From Streptomyces humi (lineage in GTDB: Bacteria > Actinomycetota > Actinomycetes > Streptomycetales > Streptomycetaceae): DNA of 49,120 bases. The position numbers were made by a program, and so were the translations under genes. How positions within the stretch are numbered: the stretch's first letter is position 1; every line of letters begins with the position of its first letter. This document shows positions 19,331 through 27,872 of this stretch, in pieces. The DNA lies in the NCBI RefSeq assembly GCF_001005085.2, contig NZ_LBMU02000051.1, forward strand, positions 1 through 49,120, in the 5' to 3' direction. The notes below the pieces were generated by a model. That model had not been told where the DNA came from. It did no database searches and was given only the letters and a program-made list of their open reading frames with translations.

Positions 19331-20524
19331 ATGGTCACCTTCACCGACCTCTACGCCCAGTACGGTGTGAAGTCCCCGCACGACCTGTTCGAACAGCTGC
19401 GTGAGGAACGCCCGCTGTTCCAGGTCGAGTTGCCCAACGGGGTGCCGCTGTGGCTGGTCACCCGGTACGCCGACGCCAGGGCCGGCCTCGGCGACGCGCG
19501 GCTGTCCAACCGGATCGGCACCCGGATCGTCGCCAAGGACGTCCTGCCCGCCGAGATCCGCGCCAGCATGGGCACCCACATGCTGCGGGTCGACGGCACC
19601 GACCACACCCGGCTGCGCCGGCTGGTCTCCTCCGTGTTCACGGCCAAGCGCATCGAACGGCTCCGGCCCATGATCGAGCAGATGACCAGCGACCTGCTCG
19701 ACAAGATGGCCGTCCAGGAACACCCGGACGCCATCCGCGACCTGGCCTACCCGCTGCCCATGCAGGTGATCTGCGAACTGCTCGGCGTGCCCGTCACCGA
19801 CCACGAGCGCTTCCGCACCTGGTCGAACGCCTACCTCGCCGGAGTGGGCACCCAGAACTTCCCCGTCGACGTGGTCACCGAGTTCGTCCACTACGTCCGC
19901 GACCTCGTCGAGCAGAAGCGGGCCGAGCCGGACGACAAGCTGCTGTCCGCGATGATCTCCGCACGGGACAACGAGGACCGGCTCGCCGAGAACGAGCTGA
20001 CCTCGATGTGCTTCCTGCTCATCATCGCCGGCTACGAGACCACCGTGAACCTGCTCGGCAACGGCACCGCCCTGCTGCTCGCCGACCCCGAACTCGCCGA
20101 CGGCCTGCGGGCCGACCACGAGGCGATCCCGGGGGCCGTCGAGGAGTTCCTGCGCTACGAGAGCCCGGTGCCCGGCGCGAGCTTCCGGGTCGCCACCGAG
20201 ACCCTGGAACTCGGCGGCCAGACCATCGAGGAGGGCGAACTCGTCCTCATCTCACTGCTGTCGGCCAACCGCGACGAGCGGATCTTCGACGACTCGATGA
20301 CCTTCGACGCCGAGCGCAGCCCCAACCAGCACATGGCCTTCGGCTACGGCATGCACTACTGCCTGGGCGCCCCGCTGGCCCGCCTGGAGGCACACATCGC
20401 CTTCCGTCAACTCCTGGAACGCTTCCCCAAGATGGAGCGCCTGGACGCCTCGGCCGACCTCAAGTGGCGGCCCGGACTGGTGATGCGCGGCCTGACCGAG
20501 CTCCCGGTGAAGCTCAACCAGTAG
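19331..20524 (+). CDS. Cytochrome P450 (bacterial class I, CYP105/107-like)
   Basis: A 397-aa soluble P450. It shows the I-helix oxygen-activation motif AGYETT, the K-helix ExxR (EFLR), and the heme-binding loop FGYGMHYCLG with the Cys thiolate ligand. AAGGAG at 19316-19321 is a good ribosome binding site nine bases before the ATG. It is the first of two P450s flanking the carboxylase/reductase gene and is expected to hydroxylate, epoxidise or ring-close the polyketide after PKS release. Ferredoxin and reductase partners are not in the window. Substrate and regiochemistry cannot be read from sequence. Confidence 0.94.
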   Translation: MVTFTDLYAQYGVKSPHDLFEQLREERPLFQVELPNGVPLWLVTRYADARAGLGDARLSNRIGTRIVAKDVLPAEIRASMGTHMLRVDGTDHTRLRRLVSSVFTAKRIERLRPMIEQMTSDLLDKMAVQEHPDAIRDLAYPLPMQVICELLGVPVTDHERFRTWSNAYLAGVGTQNFPVDVVTEFVHYVRDLVEQKRAEPDDKLLSAMISARDNEDRLAENELTSMCFLLIIAGYETTVNLLGNGTALLLADPELADGLRADHEAIPGAVEEFLRYESPVPGASFRVATETLELGGQTIEEGELVLISLLSANRDERIFDDSMTFDAERSPNQHMAFGYGMHYCLGAPLARLEAHIAFRQLLERFPKMERLDASADLKWRPGLVMRGLTELPVKLNQ

Positions 20525-20533
20525 ACCCGACCG

Positions 20534-20566
20534 GGGTGGTGGCCGGGGGCGCCCCGGCCACCACCC
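20534..20566 (+). terminator. Strong 15-bp hairpin after the first P450
   Basis: A perfect 15-bp inverted repeat (20534-20548 with 20552-20566) closes on a 3-nt GCG loop, starting nine bases after the P450 stop. It is nearly all G/C, with no T-tract. Its position suggests a terminator or 3' stabilising stem, so the following ccr gene may have reduced read-through or its own promoter in the 40 bp before its start. Confidence 0.65.
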
Positions 20567-20606
20567 GCGGACCCGAGCCCTTCCGAAACGACACCGACAG
20601 GAGTCT

Positions 20607-21950
20607 GTGGTGACAGCCGACCTGGTCGCCGCGATCGAGTCGCCGGACGCGACGTCACGCGATTTCGCGAACATGCCGATACCGGAGTCCTATCGAGCCG
20701 CCGTGCTCTTCAAGGACGAACAGCACATGTTCGACGGAGTGCCGGTCTCCGACCGGGAGCCCGCGAAGGCCCTGCACCTTCACGACGTACCGACCCCGGA
20801 ACCCGGCCCCGGCGAGGCCCTGATCGCCGTCATGGCGAGCTCGGTCAACTACAACACGGTGTGGAGCGCGCTGTTCTCGCCCGTGCCGACCTTCGCCTTC
20901 CTCGAACGCTACGCCCGCACCGGAGGCCCGGCCGCGCGGCACGACCAGCCCTACCACGTCATCGGCTCCGACCTGGCCGGAGTGGTGCTGCGCACCGGGC
21001 CCGGCGTACGCCGCTGGAAGTCCGGCGACCGGGTCGTCGCGCACTGCCTGTCCGTCGAACTCGAGGACGCGGCGGGCCATGACGACACGATGCTGGACCC
21101 CGAGCAGCGGATCTGGGGCTTCGAGACCAACTTCGGCGGCCTGGCCCACCTCGCGCTGGTGAAGGCCAACCAGCTGATGCCCAAGGCGGCCCACCTCACC
21201 TGGGAAGAGGCGGCCGCACCCGGCCTGGTCAACTCCACGGCGTACCGCCAGCTGGTCTCGCGCAACGGTGCGGGCATGAAGGTCGGCGACAACGTCCTGA
21301 TCTGGGGCGCGGGCGGCGGCCTGGGCTCGTACGCCACCCAGTACGCGCTGGCGGGCGGCGCGACGCCGATCTGCGTGGTCTCCAGCGACCAGAAAGCGGA
21401 GATCTGCCGCACGATGGGTGTCGAGGCCATCATCGACCGCAGCGCGGAGAACTACAGCTTCTGGAAGGACGAGCGCACCCAGGACCCCAGGGAGTGGAAG
21501 CGTCTCGGCAGCAGGATCCGCGAGCTGACGGGCGGTGAGGACGTGGACATCGTCTTCGAGCACCCGGGCCGCGAGACCTTCGGCGCCTCCGTCTACGTCG
21601 CCCGCAGGGGCGGCACCGTGGTCACCTGCGCGTCCACCTCCGGATACCGGCACGAGTTCGACAACCGCTACCTCTGGATGCACCTCAAGCGGATCATCGG
21701 CTCCCACTTCGCCAACTACCGCGAGGCCTGGGAGGCCAACCGGCTCGTCGCCAAGGGCCGTATCCACCCCACGCTCTCCCGCACCTACCCGCTCGCCGAG
21801 ATCGGGCAGGCCGTGGCCGACGTGCACGGCAACCGCCACCACGGCAAGGTCGGCGTGCTGTGCCTGGCCGCCCAGGAGGGCCTGGGCGTCACCGACCCCG
21901 AGCTGCGGGCCCGGCACGAGCCGGCCATCAACCGGTTCCGGACCGGCTGA
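20607..21950 (+). CDS. ccr: Crotonyl-CoA carboxylase/reductase
   Basis: A 447-aa medium-chain reductase/dehydrogenase fold enzyme of CCR type. It converts crotonyl-CoA (or a longer 2-enoyl-CoA) with CO2 and NADPH to ethylmalonyl-CoA (or alkylmalonyl-CoA). Family features seen: SSVNYNTVW, WGFETNFGG (Phe-Glu pair of the CO2 pocket), the nucleotide-binding GAGGGLGSYATQ and the SHFANY segment with the conserved His. It supplies a rare PKS extender unit, and the unusual first AT of the two-module PKS is the obvious recipient. Two in-frame GTG codons exist; the second (20610) sits six bases from CAGGAG and is better spaced. A primary-metabolic ethylmalonyl-pathway copy is possible but unlikely in this operon. 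Confidence 0.95.
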   Translation: MVTADLVAAIESPDATSRDFANMPIPESYRAAVLFKDEQHMFDGVPVSDREPAKALHLHDVPTPEPGPGEALIAVMASSVNYNTVWSALFSPVPTFAFLERYARTGGPAARHDQPYHVIGSDLAGVVLRTGPGVRRWKSGDRVVAHCLSVELEDAAGHDDTMLDPEQRIWGFETNFGGLAHLALVKANQLMPKAAHLTWEEAAAPGLVNSTAYRQLVSRNGAGMKVGDNVLIWGAGGGLGSYATQYALAGGATPICVVSSDQKAEICRTMGVEAIIDRSAENYSFWKDERTQDPREWKRLGSRIRELTGGEDVDIVFEHPGRETFGASVYVARRGGTVVTCASTSGYRHEFDNRYLWMHLKRIIGSHFANYREAWEANRLVAKGRIHPTLSRTYPLAEIGQAVADVHGNRHHGKVGVLCLAAQEGLGVTDPELRARHEPAINRFRTG

Positions 21951-22018
21951 ACCCGGCGGCACGGCCGCCGTACCGGACCCCCCACACATCCGCGTTCACA
22001 CAGATTGGCAGTGCGCAC

Positions 22019-23230
22019 ATGACCGACACCCCGGTCGGAAGCAGCCCCCTCACCTACCCGTTCGAGCGGCCCTCGGCGCTCGAACCGTGCCCTCACTACA
22101 AGAGGCTGCGGGAGGAGAAACCGGTCGCGGACGTCCGGTTGCCCAGCGGCGACCACGCCCTCCTCGTCACCGACTACGAGTCGGTGCGGACGGTGCTGTC
22201 CGACGCCCGCTTCAGCCGGGCCGCCACCGCCCGGCCCGGTGCCCCCCGGATCGGGACCGAGCCGCAGAACGCCAAGAACCTGCTCAGCATGGACCCGCCG
22301 CACCACACCCGGGTACGCCGGCTGGTCTCCCGGGAGTTCACCGCCCGGCGGGTCGCCGCCCTGCGGCCGCGCATCCAGAGCCGCACCGACGAACTCCTCG
22401 ACGCGATGCGGCAGGCCGGTTCCCCGGTCGACCTGGTCCCCGCCCTCGCCTTCCCGCTGCCCGTGACCGTCATCTGCGAACTGCTCGGGGTCCCGCTCGA
22501 CGAACGGGAGCAGATCGCCGAATGGTCCGGCACCGTCCTGTCGACCGTCTCCCTGCCGGTCGAGCGGATCGTCGCCGCCCACACGGGGCTGGCCACCTAT
22601 CTGGGCGGGCTCATCGCCGCCAAGCGGAAGCAGGCGGGCGACGACCTCCTCTCCGCCCTCGTGTCGATCCATGAGGCGGACGCCGAACGACTCGACGAGG
22701 AGGAACTGCTCCACCTCGCGATCACCCTCCTCATCGCCGGGCACGAGACCACGACCAATCAGATCGCCAACGGAGTCCTGGCGCTGCTGACGCACCCCGA
22801 GCAGTTCGAGGCGGTGCGCCGCGACCCCGGAGGGATCCCCGCCGCCGTCGAGGAACTGCTGCGCTTCGTGCCCCCGGGTGACGAGGCGACCCTGCGCGTC
22901 GCCCTGGAGGACGTGAAGCTGGGCGACACCGTCGTGCCAGCGGGCACCGCGGTGCTCGCGTCCCTCGCTTCCGCCAACCGTGACGCCGGGTACTTCACCG
23001 AGCCCGACACCCTCGACGTCACGGGCACCGCCACATCCCAGCACCTGACCTTCGGCTACGGCATCCACTACTGCCTCGGCGCGGGGCTGGCCCGCCTGGA
23101 GCTGGAGATCGCGATCGGCACGCTGCTGCGCAGGTTCCCGACCCTCCGACTGGCCGTACCGGCCGCGGAGGTGCCCCGTTCCACGGGCCGCCTGATCCAC
23201 GGAGTCACCTCGCTGCCTGTCACCTGGTAG
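22019..23230 (+). CDS. Cytochrome P450, second in the cluster
   Basis: A 403-aa P450 with AGHETT in the I-helix, ExxR (ELLR) in the K-helix and heme loop FGYGIHYCLG. I chose ATG 22019 (MTDTPVG) because the open frame extending upstream would overlap the ccr gene and adds a low-complexity non-P450 N-terminus. No strong Shine-Dalgarno sequence precedes it, so it may depend on upstream translation. It is the last + strand gene of the PKS operon. Presumed role is a second oxidative tailoring step. It is clearly distinct from the first P450 in the N-terminal half. Confidence 0.94.
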   Translation: MTDTPVGSSPLTYPFERPSALEPCPHYKRLREEKPVADVRLPSGDHALLVTDYESVRTVLSDARFSRAATARPGAPRIGTEPQNAKNLLSMDPPHHTRVRRLVSREFTARRVAALRPRIQSRTDELLDAMRQAGSPVDLVPALAFPLPVTVICELLGVPLDEREQIAEWSGTVLSTVSLPVERIVAAHTGLATYLGGLIAAKRKQAGDDLLSALVSIHEADAERLDEEELLHLAITLLIAGHETTTNQIANGVLALLTHPEQFEAVRRDPGGIPAAVEELLRFVPPGDEATLRVALEDVKLGDTVVPAGTAVLASLASANRDAGYFTEPDTLDVTGTATSQHLTFGYGIHYCLGAGLARLELEIAIGTLLRRFPTLRLAVPAAEVPRSTGRLIHGVTSLPVTW

Positions 23231-23239
23231 GAGCGGCGG

Positions 23240-23285
23240 GTCCTCGCGGAGGGCCGAGGAGCCCACTCCCACCTTCCGCGAGGAC
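23240..23285. terminator. Bidirectional terminator candidate between convergent genes
   Basis: An 11-bp perfect inverted repeat (23240-23250 with 23275-23285) with a 24-nt loop lies between the 3' end of the P450 gene (+) and the 3' end of the NB-ARC/TPR gene (-). The position fits shared termination of the PKS operon and the opposing transcript. Confidence 0.6.
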
Positions 23286-23317
23286 ATCACCGGGCCCCGC
23301 TCGGGACAGGAGTGCGT

Positions 23318-25768
23318 TCACTCCGCCTCGGGGTACGGACGGCGAAGGCAGGCCAGGAGTGTGCGGGCGGTCTCGACGAGAGGGGCGTCCGGGGGCAGCA
23401 CGCCCTCCATGTCGGAGAGCAGCTGAACCAGCTCGGCCACAGCCCGGGCCGCCTCTCCCGTCTGCGCGAGCCTGCGGGCGCGGTTGTACCGGGCGGTGAA
23501 CAGGTCGGGATCGTCTGCCGGCAGCGCACGCCTCATGTCGTCGAGCAGTTCGGTGAGTTCCACCACCGCCCGGCCGTGGTCGCCGGTCTCCGCCTGCCAG
23601 TACGCGAGGTCCTGCCGGACCGCGAAGATCCGGCGATCGTCCTCGTGCAGCGCTTCGAGCATGTCCGGCAGCAAGGCCTCCAGGGCTTCGCCTGCCGCCC
23701 GCGGGTCTCCCGCCCTGCCTCGCCAGTGGGCGAGCCTGTGCCGGGTGACGAGGGTGTCCGGATGGAGCTCGCCCAGCACCCTTTCCCTCCTGGGAGCCAG
23801 CTCGGCCAGCGCGGCGACCGCCCCCGACGCGTCGCCCGCCACCCCGAGCCAGCGGGCGTGGTCGTTGCGGGCACTGAGGGTGTCGGGATGGTCGGCGCCC
23901 ATCACCCGCGCGAGGTCCGGGAGGAGTTCGGCGAATGCCGCGGCGGCCCCGGGCGCGTCCCCGGTCTCTCCCCGCCAGCGGGCACAGCTGTGACGGATGG
24001 CGAGAGTGATGCGATGATCCGCGCCCAGTACGGCCGTCGCGTCGGGCAGGAGCTCGGCGAAGTCGCTCACGGCTCGTTCCGGTCCCCCCGCCTCTCCCCG
24101 CCATCGGGCGCAATCGTGCCGGACGCCCAGTGTGCCGATGTGGTGATCGCCCAGGACGCGCCGGTGGTCCCTCAGCAGTTCGGCGAAGGCGTCGGCGGCG
24201 CCCGCGGCGTCCCCTGCCCGTCCCCGCCAGTAGGCCAGACTGTGCCTGATGCCAAAGGTCTCGGGGTGGTCCGCGCCCAGTGTCCGCTCCGTACGGGGCA
24301 GCAGCGCCGCCAGCTCGGCCACGGCTCCGGTGGCGTCTCCCACCTCTCCCTGCCAGTAGGCCAGATGACCGTGTGCGATCAGGAAGTCCGGGTGCTCGGC
24401 ACCCAGGCGCCGCTCCACGGACCGAGCCAGACTGTGGAAGTGGTCGCGTGCCTCACCGGCCCTGCCGACCCCTCCGAGGCTCGTGCCCACCCGGAACAGC
24501 ACGGCGTGTGCGTCCGGACTGTACAAGGCGTCCTCGGCACAACTGTGGAGGGCGGCGGTGTTGGAGCGCAGCGCGGCGGCCAGGTCCTGGTCGTGCTCGC
24601 CGCTCGGCCACACGTCCAGCAGCGCGTCCGCCGCGCTTCGGGCGCACAGGGCGCCGGCCTCGGCGGAAAGCCGCTCCGTGACGGCCCGCTGGATCAGTTG
24701 GTGGACACGGGCTGTCCGGCCGCCGCTTCGGGGCTCGTGTTCGACGAGACTGAACTGACGCAGGTTCGCCAGGGCGTCGGCGGCGTCCTCGGCGTCGGCT
24801 GTGTCACGGCCATGACCGGCTCGGGACGGGGGAGTGGCATGGCGGGTGAGATAACGCCGGGCAGGTGGGCTCAGCAGCACCGGCTCCGGAATGCCGTTGG
24901 GGTCGAGCATGCCGAGCAGGTGGAGCAGGGGCCGGGCCAGCCCCCGGGGCGGCTGCTGGTCGGCGAGGTCGATGGACAGGTCCCATGCCGCCGCCACGGT
25001 GAGGGCCTGGTTGTCGGGCAGCCCGGTCCCGGTGGGCAGCACGTCCTCGAGCGACCTGCTCCGGTTCGCCAGACGCGCGCGGTAGGCGGCGCAGTCGAGG
25101 CCTCGGTTGACCAGGTAGGGAACGGCCTGCGACAGAGCCAGCGGCAGTCGGCCGAGATCCTCGGCCAGTGCCGCCACCTCGTCCGCCGTCGCCTGCGTCT
25201 CGTGGCGGCCGAGCGCGGCGGTGAGATACCCGACGGCCTCCTCCGGGGTGAACCGGCCGACGTCGATCCGGGTCCGTCCACCGCTCAGGAAGACGGCGTC
25301 ACGGTTCCGGGTGGTGATCAGGGTCCGCCCGTGCGGGACCTCGGGGGGCCACAGGTCCCGCAGGGCACCGACATGGGGCACATCGTCGAGCACCACCAGC
25401 CAGCGCGCGCCCGGCCGTGACCGGCCGGTCCCCGGTGGCTGCTTCAGCCAGTCATGGAACAGCCTGCCCGCCGCCGCGGGGTCGTCGCGTCCCGCACCCA
25501 GCAGTCCGGCCGCCGCGGCCGCGAAGGCGTCCACGACCGCGGAGCGGGACGTCGCGTTCACCCACACCAGTACGTCCACCTGGCCGTGGTCGAAGAGATC
25601 GCGGGCGTACCGGGCGGCCAGCTGGGTCTTGCCGACGCCGCCCGTCCCGCACACGACACGCCGCTGCGACTCCCCGGCGCGCGCCGGCCGTCGCAGCCAG
25701 GCCGTCAGCTCCGGCCGAGCCTGGTAGTGGTCCGCCCGAGCGGGCACCACACCGAACTCTCCGCGCAC
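23318..25768 (-). CDS. NB-ARC (STAND) NTPase with C-terminal TPR-like repeats
   Basis: An 816-aa signalling-type NTPase. The P-loop GTGGVGKT is at 41-48, the Walker B strand LVVLDD ends at about 129, and an RNBS/TTR-like LITTRN follows. The C-terminal half has eight repeats of about 42 residues around a core RHxxAxWRGxxGDxxGA, a Kin17/FxLD-type TPR arrangement usual in Streptomyces. There is no N-terminal DNA-binding domain, so this is not a full SARP/AfsR regulator, and no effector domain is visible; a partner in trans would be needed. GTG start is supported by GGAGG four bases upstream. Possible roles are sensing in antiphage or conflict responses, or antibiotic regulation; neither is proved by sequence. 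Confidence 0.87.
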   Translation of the reverse strand: MRGEFGVVPARADHYQARPELTAWLRRPARAGESQRRVVCGTGGVGKTQLAARYARDLFDHGQVDVLVWVNATSRSAVVDAFAAAAAGLLGAGRDDPAAAGRLFHDWLKQPPGTGRSRPGARWLVVLDDVPHVGALRDLWPPEVPHGRTLITTRNRDAVFLSGGRTRIDVGRFTPEEAVGYLTAALGRHETQATADEVAALAEDLGRLPLALSQAVPYLVNRGLDCAAYRARLANRSRSLEDVLPTGTGLPDNQALTVAAAWDLSIDLADQQPPRGLARPLLHLLGMLDPNGIPEPVLLSPPARRYLTRHATPPSRAGHGRDTADAEDAADALANLRQFSLVEHEPRSGGRTARVHQLIQRAVTERLSAEAGALCARSAADALLDVWPSGEHDQDLAAALRSNTAALHSCAEDALYSPDAHAVLFRVGTSLGGVGRAGEARDHFHSLARSVERRLGAEHPDFLIAHGHLAYWQGEVGDATGAVAELAALLPRTERTLGADHPETFGIRHSLAYWRGRAGDAAGAADAFAELLRDHRRVLGDHHIGTLGVRHDCARWRGEAGGPERAVSDFAELLPDATAVLGADHRITLAIRHSCARWRGETGDAPGAAAAFAELLPDLARVMGADHPDTLSARNDHARWLGVAGDASGAVAALAELAPRRERVLGELHPDTLVTRHRLAHWRGRAGDPRAAGEALEALLPDMLEALHEDDRRIFAVRQDLAYWQAETGDHGRAVVELTELLDDMRRALPADDPDLFTARYNRARRLAQTGEAARAVAELVQLLSDMEGVLPPDAPLVETARTLLACLRRPYPEAE

Positions 25769-25918
25769 GGCACCTCCCCGGCCGGGCGCTGCGGGACCAC
25801 GCCCATCCCCGATGTCACCGGTGTCCTGTCCGGACCGGATGACAACCGGACGCTATCGCAACGTGCCTGAGCCGCGTAGACGGCGAACAGGCCGTTGCGG
25901 CCGCTGTCCCGTACGGTC

Positions 25919-27076
25919 TCAGCCGGTCGCCGTGGGCAGGGTCCGGCCGGTGGCTGACCGACCGCTGCCGGACGTGGGGCGTCGGCGGCGGTCGCGTACC
26001 GGCCAGAGCAGGACGTACGCGGTGGAGACGACGACGAAACCCAGGCGGATCAGGCCGCGCGCCGCGTCACCGGGGACGACGAAGACCGCGCCGTACAGGG
26101 TGATCAGACCGATCCAGCTCCACCAGGGCACCAGCTGCCGCTGTCCGATCACGTCCCACAGCAGTGTGCCCAGCAGGACGGAGGCGGTGTAGTACGTGTA
26201 GACGCTGGGGTCCAGGGCGATCCGGGCGTTGGCACCGAGCAGGACGACGGCGGGCCAGCGGCCCCGCCAGACCGCGACGCACCCCAGCACGAGCCCTGCC
26301 ATGGCCTGTGCGGGCCGGTCCCAGGGCGGGGTCCGCGGATCGTCGACCCCGAGCCAGTGCAGCGCGGACGCAGGCTGGTTGGGAATGGTGAACCGGGCCG
26401 CGGTCAACGACTGCGGCGCGTTGAGCAGGAACGGGAGCCAGGCGAGCGCGACCAGTGCCGCGCACCACAGCCCCGCGCGCAGCCACTGCCCCCTCGGCAG
26501 CGCGAGCAGGAGCGGCAGGAAGGCCAGCGCGGTCGGTTTGGAGTCCACGGCCAGGGCCAGGAAGACGCCCGTCGCGGCCGGGTTGCCTCGGGTGACGGCG
26601 CGAACGGCGAGGGCGGTGAAGAAGAGCGCCAGGACGTCGTCGAGATGGCCGAAGCGGACGGCCACCTCGATCCACATCGGGATGAAGGCCAGACCCGCGA
26701 TCAACACCCGCTGCCGCAGCCGCTGGTGGTTGGTGCCCGTGCCCAGGAGATGCCAGGCGGCACTGCGTCCGGCCACCACCAGGATCAGCAGACCGAGCAG
26801 GGACATCACACCGGCGGCCAGTAACTGCCCGACGGGCTCGGGGAAAGGGTTGAACACGCCCGCCGCCAGGAAGCTGACGGGACCCATCTGGAGTTCGGGG
26901 TGGTGGGCGTACAGGTTCAGGCCGCCGTCCGGCCGGTCCGTCCCGGCGTAGAGCAACTCCCCACCCGTACGCAGGTAGTGCCAGGAGAAACCCCCGTGCG
27001 GCTGGACCACGGCGAACCAGAGGACTGTCCAGGCGGTGAGCAGCACCAGGTGCGCCCGCTGGCTGATGGCCGACAC
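25919..27076 (-). CDS. Polytopic membrane protein, GT-C / GT87 mannosyltransferase-like
   Basis: A 385-aa integral membrane protein with about ten hydrophobic segments and a basic C-terminal tail. The segments RFGHLDDVLALFF and DSKPTALAFLPLLL resemble actinobacterial polyprenol-phosphate-mannose-dependent GT-C transferases (DUF2029/GT87), which work on the outer face of the membrane. No DxD in the first loop could be assigned with confidence, so the enzymatic call is tentative. It stands alone, 150 bp upstream of the NB-ARC gene on the same strand. The start GTG/ATG at 27076 (MSAISQRAHLV) begins directly before the first membrane helix. Confidence 0.7.
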   Translation of the reverse strand: MSAISQRAHLVLLTAWTVLWFAVVQPHGGFSWHYLRTGGELLYAGTDRPDGGLNLYAHHPELQMGPVSFLAAGVFNPFPEPVGQLLAAGVMSLLGLLILVVAGRSAAWHLLGTGTNHQRLRQRVLIAGLAFIPMWIEVAVRFGHLDDVLALFFTALAVRAVTRGNPAATGVFLALAVDSKPTALAFLPLLLALPRGQWLRAGLWCAALVALAWLPFLLNAPQSLTAARFTIPNQPASALHWLGVDDPRTPPWDRPAQAMAGLVLGCVAVWRGRWPAVVLLGANARIALDPSVYTYYTASVLLGTLLWDVIGQRQLVPWWSWIGLITLYGAVFVVPGDAARGLIRLGFVVVSTAYVLLWPVRDRRRRPTSGSGRSATGRTLPTATG

Positions 27077-27185
27077 GCTCTCTCACTTTCGCTCCTCGTC
27101 GCCCCGCTCGGTTCCCACGCGTCAGGCGCCCCTCCTAGAGATGACGGGAAGGCGGGGCGGGTTGTCGTCGTGAGGTAAGAAGCGG

Positions 27186-27214
27186 CCGTCCGGTCCGCCG
27201 GGCGGAGCGGACGG
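27186..27214 (-). terminator. Hairpin downstream of the lipoprotein gene
   Basis: CCGTCCG (27186-27192) pairs with CGGACGG (27208-27214). The inner bases TCCGC/GCGGA extend the stem after one mismatch. On the minus strand it lies 35 bp after the lipoprotein stop and before the membrane-protein gene, fitting a terminator. Confidence 0.5.
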
Positions 27215-27248
27215 CGGGTTGCGAGGACGTGGCGGGGAGGGCGGTTGC

Positions 27249-27767
27249 TCAGCGTGTGTAGGTGTCGCACAGGGACCGGACGGACGGCGCGACCACCCCG
27301 TCCGACCAGCCGCAGACAGTGCGCATGTCGTAGGTCGGACCAGGCTGTGCCTGCGAACGGGCACGGCGGTGAGGCGCGCGTCGGGTGACGGCGGGGCGCG
27401 GCCGTGCGCGGTGCCCGGGAGCGGCCAAATGCCAGGGCTGCCCTGGCCGGCGGACGATGTGCCGCGGCCCGCGGACGGTTGGCCGCGGTACCGGTCGACG
27501 GGGCGCCGGTACCGCCTCGTTGCCGTGCGGCGAGCTCGCCGTCCGACGCTTCGCCGGGCGCCGGGTCGGTGCCGCGTCCTGAGCGGTCTCCACGAACGCC
27601 GTGCGCCCCGAGGCCTGGGTGGGCTTCACGAGGTCGGGGGAGGCCGCGAGCACCGCGACCGGGGCCGGGTGGACGGGTGGTCTCCCGTCCGTGGCATCGA
27701 CGGAGACGCATCCGCCGGCGAGGAGCACGGCGGCCAGCGCGGCGGCAAGTGTGATCGGAGAGCGCAT
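27249..27767 (-). CDS. Small secreted lipoprotein of unknown function
   Basis: A 172-aa protein. The start at 27767 (MRSPITLAAAL) gives a short signal peptide with hydrophobic core and lipobox LAGGC, Cys near residue 22, so it should be lipid-anchored outside the membrane. The longer open frame would bury the signal peptide. The middle is basic and Pro/Arg-rich, with no recognised domain. The C-terminus has two cysteines in a CGWSDG...LCDTYTR arrangement, seen in many small actinomycete lipoproteins of unknown role; they may form a disulphide. It is monocistronic, followed by a hairpin at 27186-27214. Confidence 0.65.
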   Translation of the reverse strand: MRSPITLAAALAAVLLAGGCVSVDATDGRPPVHPAPVAVLAASPDLVKPTQASGRTAFVETAQDAAPTRRPAKRRTASSPHGNEAVPAPRRPVPRPTVRGPRHIVRRPGQPWHLAAPGHRARPRPAVTRRAPHRRARSQAQPGPTYDMRTVCGWSDGVVAPSVRSLCDTYTR

Positions 27768-27872
27768 GGGCCCAGGTTGGCGGAGCGCCGGAGCGAGTGG
27801 GTCGCGGCGCGCGCGTCCGGCCACCGGTACGGGTGACGCAACGGGGGTTCGGGCGGCGGGAGTCGAGCGGTG

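Noticed and set aside
21860..22018. Extended N-terminus of the second P450 overlapping ccr
   Set aside because: Residues are Pro/Arg-rich without P450 character; ATG 22019 gives a normal-length P450.
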